Under the pieces are notes generated by a model. That model saw only the letters and a list, made by a program, of their open reading frames with translations. It was not told the DNA's origin and did no database searches. DNA of 64,000 nt, taken from the NCBI GenBank assembly GCA_015231955.1, contig JADGAN010000018.1, positions 1 through 64,000 on the forward strand, written 5' to 3'. Shown here in pieces: positions 7,748 to 16,105 of this stretch. How positions within the stretch are numbered: position 1 is the first letter of the stretch; each line of letters opens with the position of its first letter. The position numbers and the translations under genes are program-made. The stretch is from Oligoflexia bacterium (GTDB taxonomy: Bacteria; Bdellovibrionota; Bacteriovoracia; Bacteriovoracales; Bacteriovoracaceae).

Positions 7748-8436
7748 TGATGGAACTATTAATAGGGCTTGGTTCAGCATTTTGGATTGGGATATTAACC
7801 GCAATATCTCCATGCCCACTTGCAACCAATATAGCAGCAATCTCTTTTATTTCTAAAAAAATAGAAAATAAAAAAGTTGTTATGGCAACAGGTGCTCTTT
7901 ATACTTTAGGTCGAATGTTTACTTATGTTGTGGTTGCCTATTTGGTGATAGAGAGTATTCTGGCAATTCCAGGGCTATCCTTTTTTCTTCAGACACAAAT
8001 ATTGAAAATTATCGGGCCACTTCTTATCGTCATCGGAATGTTTTTACTTGAACTTGTCAGCATTCCTCTGCCTTCGTTTGGAGGAAGTGAGAAATTTCAA
8101 AGATTCTTCCAAAACCTGGGTGTTTGGGGGGCCTTTCCTTTAGGCGTTCTATTCGCACTTTCGTTTTGTCCAGTGTCTGCTGCCTTGTTTTTTGGAAGCT
8201 TGATTCCTCTTGCTACAAAATTTTCTTCAACAACTCTCTTTTCTTCGATGTATGGAATAGGAACTGGGCTTCCCGTTTTTGTATTTTCTATACTGATTGC
8301 TCTTGGTGCATCTAGTATTGGCAAAATATTTCAAAGAGTTGGGAAAATAGAGTATTGGATACGAATGGCCACTGGAGTAATTATCATTATCATTGGAATT
8401 TATTTCGTACTTGCCTATTTATTTAAGGTGATCTAA
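7747..8436 (+). CDS. arsG: ArsG-like efflux permease (CcdA/LysE-like fold)
   Basis: A 229-residue inner-membrane protein with six hydrophobic helices. The repeated proline/cysteine signatures of the CcdA-type fold are seen: ISPCPLATNIAAI in helix 1 and LSFCPVSAALFFG in helix 4. Each half has one cysteine. The family known as ArsG exports trivalent aromatic aminoarsenicals. Coupling to ArsF by a one-base overlap supports this over a general cytochrome-biogenesis CcdA. The next gene begins immediately after its stop (TAAATG). Confidence 0.82.
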   Translation: MMELLIGLGSAFWIGILTAISPCPLATNIAAISFISKKIENKKVVMATGALYTLGRMFTYVVVAYLVIESILAIPGLSFFLQTQILKIIGPLLIVIGMFLLELVSIPLPSFGGSEKFQRFFQNLGVWGAFPLGVLFALSFCPVSAALFFGSLIPLATKFSSTTLFSSMYGIGTGLPVFVFSILIALGASSIGKIFQRVGKIEYWIRMATGVIIIIIGIYFVLAYLFKVI

Positions 8437-8664
8437 ATGGAACAAGAAGGTTCTTTACATAATCACACTTTTGATGGAATTATTGTCAGTGGTATTGGTG
8501 CTGGGGCCTTAAGCAAACTACAGGCCCAAAAGATTAAGGTCTATAGAAGCGTTGGACACTCGGCGATTAAAGATATTATTAATGCCCATAAAAGAGGGTT
8601 GCTTCAAGAGATGGGGATGGAATCAGTATGTAGTCACCATCACGAATACGAAGAAAAGAAATGA
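8437..8664 (+). CDS. Truncated NifX/NifB-type cofactor-binding domain protein
   Basis: A 75-residue protein matching the C-terminal two thirds of the dinitrogenase FeMo-cofactor-binding (NifX/NafY/NifB C-terminal) fold: FDGIIVSGIGAGALSKLQAQKIKVY, then HKRGLL and the terminal cluster CSHHHEYEE. The usual first strand and HFG-type segment (about 35-40 residues) is absent, yet the start is tightly joined to the arsG stop. So the short form may be what the operon encodes. The C-terminal Cys-His cluster could bind a metal or cluster. Members of this family are seen near arsenic genes, but their task is unknown. Confidence 0.65.
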   Translation: MEQEGSLHNHTFDGIIVSGIGAGALSKLQAQKIKVYRSVGHSAIKDIINAHKRGLLQEMGMESVCSHHHEYEEKK

Positions 8665-8795
8665 AAATCATCACTCTAAAGAACAGTCTACTTATTGGCA
8701 ATAAATCTCCAGTGGCATTTTTATAAATGCTTAATTTCTCATTGATGAAGTTTTAATTTGGCAATGTATTTTACCACGAAAATGTGAGCTACTGA

Positions 8796-8916
8796 CTGAG
8801 TGGTTCGTAAAAAAAAGCGTCTACTACTTAGTAGAGAGTGCGATGAGCACCGGGGCAAGCTTGAACATACATGTTCAGTTTCATGGATTAAGAGACGTAC
8901 AGCAATGACCACTTAG
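8796..8916. ncRNA. Candidate structured RNA or decayed element
   Basis: In the 330-base gap between the ars operon end and the convergent gene, hand folding gives nested stems. The outer stem is 9 bp, CTGAGTGGT (8796-8804) with ACCACTTAG (8908-8916). A 6-bp stem joins 8817-8822 with 8893-8898. Inside are hairpins GTGC-gatga-GCAC (8838-8850) and TGAACA-taca-TGTTCA (8862-8877). No good reading frame covers the block, although one frame stays open for about 23 codons. The strand is not assignable and no known RNA family was recognised. Confidence 0.3.
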
Positions 8917-8994
8917 AAAATGAATGCAGAAGATCTAAGCGAGGACGCCATAAGGAGACAATAATTTCTCTTCGTTTATTTTTTTATCAGGACA

Positions 8995-10743
8995 TTATGC
9001 GCATTTTGCCAATCTTCTCGGCTTCTTCTCATGTATTTCATCATGTTTTTTCTTATAATATTCCTTATCCAGTGTATTTAACGGAATTACCTTGGCCAGA
9101 TCAGACCACTCTTTTTCAAATGCAGGATCATCTATTATATTGATTAGCGGAATCAATAAAGCTTCTTTTTTGCTTCTCCAAAAGTCACATAATATATCAA
9201 CTGGGACATTCACCATATTTCCAACAAAGAGCTCTGCAATGTTTTTTATCAATTCTCCATGGCCTTCTTCTCCAATGCAACTATTGATTTTATTTTCAAA
9301 ACTACTGATCATTATTTTTTTAAGATCTACAAGAGTTACTGGATCTTTATTTATTGCTCCTAGTAATTTAATTATCTCTGCCTTGCTCTCTTTTAATATC
9401 TGATTAAACTTAAACGCTTTAAAAGGTTCGCTTGTCTTTTCCCATTCGATCTGTTTCCACAAAAGAGACAAAAAATCATTGAACTTTTCACGATCAATAC
9501 TCTTAAGCACAAAAAACAGAATACTACATAAAAAGTGGTAAAAAGTGCTCCTATTAACATGTTGTGAAAATAACGAAACTAGAAACAAAAATCCTCTCTC
9601 TTCAATGGTTGTTTTAACGTTGAGACAGTTCCTCTCCATGAGACATTTTCTATAAAGATCTATACTCATTCTAAATTGTTCCGGATCACTTTTAAAATTA
9701 AAACAACTACAAATATTATTGTAAATATTACTTACTTCATTTGGGGGAAGACACTTTCGATTTGTATTATTAAAGTAATTGCATAACTGTGTAAAACAAT
9801 ACATCTGTGGATTTATAATTTGATTAAATAATTTATTAAATTCAATGTTATCAGGCATAAATCCTTTAACTGCGCTTGCGAGTAAACAAAAGTATGGAGA
9901 GAAATGCTCGCTTGTTTTCAGTTGTTCACCGAGGAAATCAAGAACATTTTGTTTTTTGATAAAAAGTTCTATTAATATCATAAGCATATGGGTCGCATCA
10001 CTATTCTTATAGCGCCGGATCTCTCTGGGTACAAACAAATCCACCGCACTGAATAACAAAAACCGAGAATGCTTAAGAGACAGAGCAACATCTTCCTTGG
10101 AAAAGGATGGCACGTCACACCGATTGCCATTGAGATATGAAATAAATGCTGTCATTGTTTCAAATTTCAATTGGCGTCTTGGCGGTTTCAGCATTGGATT
10201 TGAAATTTTTCTATATAAATAATTTCTTCTCTCTTCCTCGTTTTTTATTTTGAAATACTTTTCTATCTTGGTCTTTTTTACAGTTAACAATTGAGAACAA
10301 AAAATCAAAATTGGAAGGTCGTGATAACTTACTATGTTTTTTATTTCTTTTATCATCTCATCAGGAAGTTTTCTATTCGTTTCTTCGTTTTTGTCCCTGG
10401 AAAAGACTTCAGAAAATAGTGCCAAATGACTTAAACGCTTCTCCTCTTTAAGAACGTACCATAAACCAAATGTATTTGAGTTGCCAACAAGCCACGTATA
10501 GATATAATTTGCACCATAGTGTCCGAATTCGTTCTTGTGTTTTTGTTGATTTGGTATTTTTAAATAGACTTCTTTAAGCGTAGAGCATTTTGCTCTATGC
10601 TTATATATTTTAAAAAATTCATGCAAAGGAAAATAATCCTCTGTGAACTTATCATAGATATAGTCGAGATCCTCTCTGTGCTTCAATGGAAATTCTTTAA
10701 TAATCAACAATGATTTCATTAAATCATTTTTATTTTTATTCAT
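8995..10743 (-). CDS. Large protein of unknown function next to a helicase
   Basis: A 582-residue A+T-rich gene product with no signal peptide or membrane segment that I can see. It appears largely helical, rich in Lys, Phe, Leu and Asn, with scattered cysteines and a basic C-terminus (HEKKPRRLAKCA). No catalytic motif or family was recognised. It starts about 290 bases from, and divergent to, the UvrD-like helicase gene, with a palindromic repeat in between. The arrangement and base composition suggest acquired DNA. A role in phage or plasmid defence together with the helicase is possible but rests on position only. Confidence 0.6.
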   Translation of the reverse strand: MNKNKNDLMKSLLIIKEFPLKHREDLDYIYDKFTEDYFPLHEFFKIYKHRAKCSTLKEVYLKIPNQQKHKNEFGHYGANYIYTWLVGNSNTFGLWYVLKEEKRLSHLALFSEVFSRDKNEETNRKLPDEMIKEIKNIVSYHDLPILIFCSQLLTVKKTKIEKYFKIKNEEERRNYLYRKISNPMLKPPRRQLKFETMTAFISYLNGNRCDVPSFSKEDVALSLKHSRFLLFSAVDLFVPREIRRYKNSDATHMLMILIELFIKKQNVLDFLGEQLKTSEHFSPYFCLLASAVKGFMPDNIEFNKLFNQIINPQMYCFTQLCNYFNNTNRKCLPPNEVSNIYNNICSCFNFKSDPEQFRMSIDLYRKCLMERNCLNVKTTIEERGFLFLVSLFSQHVNRSTFYHFLCSILFFVLKSIDREKFNDFLSLLWKQIEWEKTSEPFKAFKFNQILKESKAEIIKLLGAINKDPVTLVDLKKIMISSFENKINSCIGEEGHGELIKNIAELFVGNMVNVPVDILCDFWRSKKEALLIPLINIIDDPAFEKEWSDLAKVIPLNTLDKEYYKKKHDEIHEKKPRRLAKCA

Positions 10744-10861
10744 TAATTACCCCTTGGATTTCCAGTTCGGAAACACTCAAGTTTTCTTTAAAAAATATAA
10801 TTTTAAAAAATATAATTTATTTTCTTATTAATAATGTCGATATTTTAAGCCATTCCCTATT

Positions 10862-10904
10862 GGTAAGTTTAAACTGTTTTACTGGAATCCAGTTGAAACT
10901 TACC
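10862..10904. repeat. Palindromic repeat, includes copy 2 of the 33-nt element
   Basis: Here the 33-nt element (10872-10904, one mismatch to 158-190) forms the right part of a larger dyad: GGTAAGTTTAAACTG on the left against the complement of CAGTTGAAACTTACC on the right, 15 bp with one mismatch around a 13-base centre. It lies in the gap of about 290 bases between the 582-residue gene and the helicase. It could act as a hairpin, as a binding site, or as the end of an element. Confidence 0.8.
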
Positions 10905-11035
10905 CCTATTGATACATCCTTCAAAGTCAACATGCTTTTCTACCTTTGAAATTGAAGGCCTTTGCATGACACAATTATGGATTGAAATCAACGCTATGTG
11001 TGCAATTCGCAGCACATAAAAAAAAGGATTGTATC

Positions 11036-13045
11036 ATGTCTACGAGTTTATTTTACTGCCAAGAATCCCTAATGGAAAAACACCCATCAATTATTACATG
11101 CCTAGAGAATTATTCAAAAGAAAATTCAATAGCAATCTATGCTATCGACAAACCACAAAGCGAAAGCAAATACAGTTATCATTGTGATTTCATGATTGTT
11201 TTAATCCCCGGACACAAAGTACTCATCTTATTTTTTGATTCAAATCAGAAACTTATCAATGGAACATTGGAAGATCTTGTTGAGGATCTAAGCTCACTTG
11301 CTGATAGGTACGATTACATCAGTATTCTTGGACGTTCAAGAATATGGCGGCATGAGGCCCTCTACATACAAGAGGAACCAATATTACCGATAAATATCCC
11401 TTCTCTTATCATGGATAACACCCTTCCTCCTGCTCTCCACAGAAAAATCGAATTACTGATCTCACTTTTCATTGGAAGTGTTAATGACCCTAGTAAATTG
11501 CGAGTAGAAAACCCTGTTGATATTCTCGAAAAGACAAGACAGCGGATCATCTTATTTGATGGAGATCAAACAAGATTTCTTCACATTGATGACAATAGTA
11601 AAAAGGTTATTAAAGTAATTGGTCTTTCTGGATCTGGCAAGACAGAGCTTCTGTTACATAAACTTATGCTTCTATACAATCGATATGAGGATTGTAAAAT
11701 CATGTTTGCATGTCATAACATGATTTTGGCGAACAGTCTGAAAGATCATCGAATTCCCAATTTCCTCGATATCATGAAATTTCCTCAACAAATAAAATGG
11801 AACGAACGCCTGTTTTGTACTTATGCATGGGGATCAAAAAAAAATAGAGTGGGAGTGTACTACTACATATGTCAATATTATGGTATTGAATTTAAGCGCT
11901 TTAATTACGAACACACATCACTCAAATCAGCTTGTGAAGATGCTATTAAAGATCTTATCAAATCGGATTTGGTTAAAATGAAAGGCCATGCATTAGGTAT
12001 TTTGCTCTTAGATGAAGGGCAAGATTTACCCAAAGCATTTATCGATCTTTGTGAAATGGTCACTAGTGAAAAAATTTACGTGGCATTTGATATCTTTCAA
12101 AATATTTTCGAACCCGATATTAGGGACATTAATCCAGATTTTTTCTTGACAAACTGCTACAGAACACACCCTCATACCTTACTTTTTGCTCATGCCATTG
12201 CACTGGGATTGTTTGAAGAAAAGAAGCTAAGATGGCTTTCTGAAGAAGCTTTAGAGGCCTGTGGTTACTCCATTGAAAAAAATATAAATACATACAAACT
12301 CCGAAGAACTCCGATTAAAAGATTTGAAGATGATTTTGATGATAATTTTTCTAGCATTGAAATTATCGATAATGATAACCAAAAACATGATAACAGCGCC
12401 TCTGTTATTGTTAATATCATAAAAAAAATACAAAATAATAATCCTACTGCAACGATTAATGACATTGGGATCATTTTCACCAATAACAAGAGAGGAAAGC
12501 AATTATCTAAAGATACAGAACTTCTCATCAAAAAAGAGTTTAACTGGATTCTTAACCGTGCGTATGATTCAAAATCAATTCACAAAGACACTCTTTTATT
12601 TAGTAATCAAAATAATGTCAAAGGATTAGAGTATCCTTTTATAATTTGTGTCCCTGATGAGATTTCTGACGATCTAATCGAGAGAAATATTTTATATATG
12701 ATGCTAACTCGTTCTTTGGTTCAAACATTCCTTGTTATTCCAAAAACAACAGACCGCAATCTTGTTAAAATACTAAAAGATGGTTGGCAACAGATAAAAA
12801 CATATGGATATATTGAAACGTCTATCCCAACACCAGAAGAACAAGAGCGAATTCGCACAAACATATCTTCTATAAAAGGAAAACTTATCTTTAACGAAAC
12901 AATCAAGGGACTCTTAATAAAATACAATATCAAGAAAAGGCATCACACATCTTTGCAAGATTTCATTCTCTATAATACCAATTCCGACACACCCATTGAT
13001 AAAATAGAAGAATTGATCCTAGCATTTATTGCTATTCAAAAATAG
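11036..13045 (+). CDS. UvrD/Rep-like superfamily 1 helicase with unassigned N-terminus
   Basis: A protein of about 669 residues. Walker A (GLSGSGKT) lies near residues 196-203, preceded by a glutamine-bearing DGDQTRFL segment like the Q-motif. Motif II reads LLLDEGQDL near 323-331. A motif V-like NVKGLEYPFIIC and a motif VI-like LYMMLTRS appear late in the chain. The first 180 residues lack a recognised domain; the DFMIVLIPGHKVLILFFDS segment resembles the core strands of an endonuclease fold but without a clear catalytic set. Expected activity is ATP-driven movement on single-stranded DNA. The ATG at 11036 has AAGGA upstream; an earlier TTG at 10982 is less likely. Isolated helicases of this type are often found in defence islands. 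Confidence 0.78.
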   Translation: MSTSLFYCQESLMEKHPSIITCLENYSKENSIAIYAIDKPQSESKYSYHCDFMIVLIPGHKVLILFFDSNQKLINGTLEDLVEDLSSLADRYDYISILGRSRIWRHEALYIQEEPILPINIPSLIMDNTLPPALHRKIELLISLFIGSVNDPSKLRVENPVDILEKTRQRIILFDGDQTRFLHIDDNSKKVIKVIGLSGSGKTELLLHKLMLLYNRYEDCKIMFACHNMILANSLKDHRIPNFLDIMKFPQQIKWNERLFCTYAWGSKKNRVGVYYYICQYYGIEFKRFNYEHTSLKSACEDAIKDLIKSDLVKMKGHALGILLLDEGQDLPKAFIDLCEMVTSEKIYVAFDIFQNIFEPDIRDINPDFFLTNCYRTHPHTLLFAHAIALGLFEEKKLRWLSEEALEACGYSIEKNINTYKLRRTPIKRFEDDFDDNFSSIEIIDNDNQKHDNSASVIVNIIKKIQNNNPTATINDIGIIFTNNKRGKQLSKDTELLIKKEFNWILNRAYDSKSIHKDTLLFSNQNNVKGLEYPFIICVPDEISDDLIERNILYMMLTRSLVQTFLVIPKTTDRNLVKILKDGWQQIKTYGYIETSIPTPEEQERIRTNISSIKGKLIFNETIKGLLIKYNIKKRHHTSLQDFILYNTNSDTPIDKIEELILAFIAIQK

Positions 13046-13176
13046 ATAATCACATCCGCTATGCAAAATATTGATTTCAGTAAGTATCGCTAAAATTTGC
13101 CAATTCGATTCATGTCATGGATTTTTTTTGAACAAAGAATTTTTAGCTACGACCAAAGAAGCAAATTTAGATTTTC

Positions 13177-13190
13177 TTGATTTAAATCAA
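13177..13190. promoter_or_regulatory. FNR/CRP-type box
   Basis: TTGATTTAAATCAA is a perfect match to the FNR consensus TTGAT-N4-ATCAA. It lies about 63 bases before the start of the ferredoxin-type membrane protein, a suitable position for an activator of that gene. FNR-family regulators of this specificity sense oxygen or nitric oxide. A regulator gene is not in the window. Confidence 0.65.
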
Positions 13191-13252
13191 GAGAGTTGCA
13201 AAATAGAATAATTTAAAGTGAAGATCATATTAAAGTGGAGTAACGTTCACTT

Positions 13253-14272
13253 ATGAAGCTGAATCGATCACATATAATTTTTTTTGAAAAACATTTAAGG
13301 TTCTTGGTTCAAATACTTTTTGCACTCCTTTGTATTTGGATTGGGTGGGAATTTATACAATTTGTTCGCTATTTTGAGAGTGGCGCGAGTGTCCATTTCC
13401 ATGAACGTCCTCCAGGTGTAGATGGTTTTTTGCCCATCAGTTCACTGATGAACTTGATTTATTTCTGCAAAGCAGGTTCTATTCATCCCATTCATCCAGC
13501 AGGTTTTTTTATTTTTATTGCGATCATTCTCATCTCATTTCTCTTTGGAAAATCTTTTTGTAGTTGGTTCTGTTTCGCTGGATTGCTATCTGAAAAACTG
13601 GGAGATATGGGAGAGAGAGTGTTTAAAAGGAAGTTTTACCTCCCTAAATTTTTGGATTTAATCTTAAGATCTTTAAAATATTTTTTGCTTGCTTTCTTTC
13701 TGTTTTATATTTTGCCAATGAGTGCGAATGCTTTAAAAGCGTTTCTTGATGGCCACTATAATATGATTGCCGACATCAAAATGTATTACTTTTTTGCAAA
13801 TATTAGCACAACAGCGGTGGTCGTGATCACTCTATTGATGTTCCTTTCTATTCCTTTCAGGGGTTTTTGGTGTCGATACCTCTGTCCTTACGGTGCTCTC
13901 TTGGGAATGGTAGGACTTTTGTCTCTTTTTAAAATTGTTCGAAATCAGAAAAGTTGCATTAAGTGTGGCCTATGCACTAAGGTTTGCCCTTCACAGATAA
14001 AAGTTGATCGAGTTGCTCCTTTCGTGCTTTCAGATGAGTGCACTTTTTGTCTTAAGTGTGTGGATCTTTGTCCTGTTCAACAGACTCTTGAAGTTCGACC
14101 ATTTTGTGGCAAAGGGTTGGCGCTTTCAAAGAGAGTTGTCGCTCTTGCTGTCATTATGCTCTTTACTGGCGTCACTGCTTTTGGAATGCTTTCAGGCCAT
14201 TGGCAAAACAGAATCACCAAAGAAGAGTACATGGTAATCTATCAGCTAAAAGATACACTAAAACACCACTAG
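13253..14272 (+). CDS. NapH/CcoG-like polyferredoxin membrane protein
   Basis: A 339-residue inner-membrane protein with several hydrophobic helices. The redox signatures are a membrane-border CSWFCFAG, WCRYLCPYGALLG, then two [4Fe-4S] ferredoxin motifs, CIKCGLCTKVCP and CTFCLKCVDLCP, and a final hydrophobic helix. This order fits the NapH/NosR/CcoG/RdxA group, which passes electrons from the quinol pool or assists metal-centre assembly in respiratory complexes. There are no napG, nosZ or cco genes beside it. The FNR-type box upstream agrees with a role under low oxygen. Confidence 0.8.
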   Translation: MKLNRSHIIFFEKHLRFLVQILFALLCIWIGWEFIQFVRYFESGASVHFHERPPGVDGFLPISSLMNLIYFCKAGSIHPIHPAGFFIFIAIILISFLFGKSFCSWFCFAGLLSEKLGDMGERVFKRKFYLPKFLDLILRSLKYFLLAFFLFYILPMSANALKAFLDGHYNMIADIKMYYFFANISTTAVVVITLLMFLSIPFRGFWCRYLCPYGALLGMVGLLSLFKIVRNQKSCIKCGLCTKVCPSQIKVDRVAPFVLSDECTFCLKCVDLCPVQQTLEVRPFCGKGLALSKRVVALAVIMLFTGVTAFGMLSGHWQNRITKEEYMVIYQLKDTLKHH

Positions 14273-14398
14273 CAAAAATTGTATTGTTTTGTCGCAATTA
14301 TTTGTCTAAAACAGATTTAATCAAGTAGCTCACCGCCGTATGATTTAGTGGCGATCAAAACCATAGGAAAACTTAGTAAAATGAGATCAGGAGAATGT

Positions 14399-15193
14399 AT
14401 GTATAGTTTTGAATTTTTTAGATTTATTGATCATTCTCCTATTGCTCATTTAATCTTTAATCGGCCAAATAAATGCAATGCTATGAGCGCAATCTTTTTT
14501 GAGGAGTTGCCAAGGGTAATCACCATGCTTCAGCAAATGCATTCCATTAGGGCGTTGGTGATTAGTGGAGAGGGCAAGCATTTTACTACTGGTGCAGATG
14601 TTAATTATCTTCTCTCCATCATGGATGAGGTGAAAAGTAAACCGCCGGAAGTGCGTGAGCAGTTTCTCTTGGAAACCATTGAAAAGATGCAAGCAGCTTT
14701 TAGCGCTCTCGCTAATTGCTCTATGCCGACTATTGCTGCTGTCCATGGTCTTTGCATTGGCGCTGGAATTGATTTCATTGCCGCTTGTGATATTAGACTA
14801 GCGACAAGAAGCTCCTATTTTAGCATTATGGAAACTAAGTTAGGGATTCCAGCAGATCTAGGTACTTTGCAAAGGCTCCCCTTTATCATCTCCGATGGAA
14901 TTTTAAAGGAGTTGGCCTTCACTTCAAAAATATTTAGTGCAAAGATAGGACATAAGTATGGATTGATTAACCATACCTACTTTACCAAAAAAGGCCTTCT
15001 GAAATCGGCATTTGCTTGTGCCAAAGAGTGTTGTGAAAATCCTTTCTATGCAGTGAAGAGTACCAAAGAGTCAATCAATTTTATTCATCAGCAACAAATT
15101 CAAGATGGGCTTCAGCATATTGCAAAACTTAACTCCATAGGGCTACAAAAGGAGCAAGCAACAGAAAAATTCACGAAACTCCTGCGTCGCTAG
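14399..15193 (+). CDS. Enoyl-CoA hydratase/isomerase (crotonase) family protein
   Basis: About 264 residues, the usual crotonase length. The family signatures are FNRPNKCNAMS at the N-terminus, the oxyanion-hole segment GEGKHFTTGADVNYL, and AAVHGLCIGAGIDFIAACDIRLA with METKLGIPADLGTLQRLP. In dienoyl-CoA isomerases the stretch GADV and an acidic residue after PADLG are typical, and the DLGTLQRLP run here favours the delta3,5-delta2,4-dienoyl-CoA isomerase branch. The ATG at 14399 is chosen because AGGAGA lies six bases upstream; a GTG at 14348 has no ribosome site. It stands alone, so the pathway (fatty-acid oxidation) is inferred. Confidence 0.82.
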   Translation: MYSFEFFRFIDHSPIAHLIFNRPNKCNAMSAIFFEELPRVITMLQQMHSIRALVISGEGKHFTTGADVNYLLSIMDEVKSKPPEVREQFLLETIEKMQAAFSALANCSMPTIAAVHGLCIGAGIDFIAACDIRLATRSSYFSIMETKLGIPADLGTLQRLPFIISDGILKELAFTSKIFSAKIGHKYGLINHTYFTKKGLLKSAFACAKECCENPFYAVKSTKESINFIHQQQIQDGLQHIAKLNSIGLQKEQATEKFTKLLRR

Positions 15194-15289
15194 GATAATA
15201 GTTGGCACCTAAGATTTATGTGTGCTATTCAGATGGAACGAGTTGATTCATTAACAACAAAGCAGAGATAACTTAATCGGAGGAAAAAA

Positions 15290-15586
15290 ATGATGAAAAA
15301 GAAAATGTATACTGCAATTTGTACTTCCTTGTTGCTCTTGGCCCCTCTTGCTTTTGCTGACCATCCAACCGGCAGCAGTGAGTTTGGAGGTGGTTCTGGT
15401 GGTTTTTCTTCAGATAGTGCCAGCTGCAATACCGATTGGCTTTATGAGAGTGGTAGAACTGACGGTAGTGATACGCGGCCGACTGAGCGATCATGCCTTT
15501 ATAGTGGGTCGCCTTGTTATGAAGGGTATGAGTGCTGCTCTGGTAATTGCAAAGTGTTTAGCGATGCTTATGGAATGTGTAGCTAA
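15290..15586 (+). CDS. Secreted cysteine-rich mini-protein with knottin-like pattern
   Basis: A 98-residue precursor with a clear signal peptide (cleavage after AFA, near residue 23), a glycine/serine-rich spacer and a compact C-terminal cysteine domain. The last six cysteines are spaced C-x6-C-x5-CC-x3-C-x9-C, the order of inhibitor-cystine-knot (knottin) mini-proteins, and the segment YECCSGNC is very like that of known knottins. One additional cysteine lies in DSASCNTD, so a seventh is unpaired or pairs otherwise. Start is supported by GGAGG six bases before the ATG. No enzyme motif is present; a binding, inhibitory or toxic role outside the cell is possible. Confidence 0.7.
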   Translation: MMKKKMYTAICTSLLLLAPLAFADHPTGSSEFGGGSGGFSSDSASCNTDWLYESGRTDGSDTRPTERSCLYSGSPCYEGYECCSGNCKVFSDAYGMCS

Positions 15587-15793
15587 AAGAGCGATGAGCA
15601 AAAATTGTATTCCATCCACTGAAGCAAACCTATACTCTGTTCTTAAAAACGATAGTCACACACCTCTATTCTCACTCTAAACCAAACTTATTGTTCGGCA
15701 GCAGAAAACACAAAGTGCCATGCACTTGGGGTAAAGGTTTGGGGGGATTTGCCGAAGATAAGAGGAGAGGTTTTGGGATTAGGGGAAATATAA

Positions 15794-16105
15794 ATGATGA
15801 GTAGAAAAATTTTTAGTCTCTGTTTGGGTGTTACGACTATGTTTATGTTTGCAGCTTGCTCTGTGGTGGAGGTATCGAAGGAGGGTGAGGCGGTAAAGCT
15901 GATAGAAGAGGCACCACCCACTTCTTGCAAGCTAGTGGAGAGGATTGTTTTAAGTTCTAATCTTTGTGATCGTGATTGTCAGAAGGCGTCTTTGATTAAT
16001 GAAGCAGCACGATTGCAGGCAGATACACTCAAGATTGAGCATTATGGTATTGCCAATAGTCAGATGACTACTGATGCTATTGGGCTTGCTTACTCTTGCA
16101 AATAG
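15794..16105 (+). CDS. DUF4156-like lipoprotein
   Basis: A 103-residue protein with a lipoprotein signal (FMFAACSVVEV; cysteine about residue 22). The mature part, with CKLVERIVLSS, a second Cys pair (CDRDC), a central LINEAARLQADTLKI and a final tyrosine/cysteine, matches the layout of DUF4156 small lipoproteins. The function of the family is unknown. Its last 29 bases overlap the 3' end of the convergent membrane-protein gene. No ribosome site stronger than GGGGAAAT is seen before the ATG. Confidence 0.65.
   Translation: MMSRKIFSLCLGVTTMFMFAACSVVEVSKEGEAVKLIEEAPPTSCKLVERIVLSSNLCDRDCQKASLINEAARLQADTLKIEHYGIANSQMTTDAIGLAYSCK

Noticed and set aside
8661-8726. 21-codon frame overlapping the end of the NifX-like gene
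   Set aside because: Too short, without a family or further support despite the ATGA overlap.
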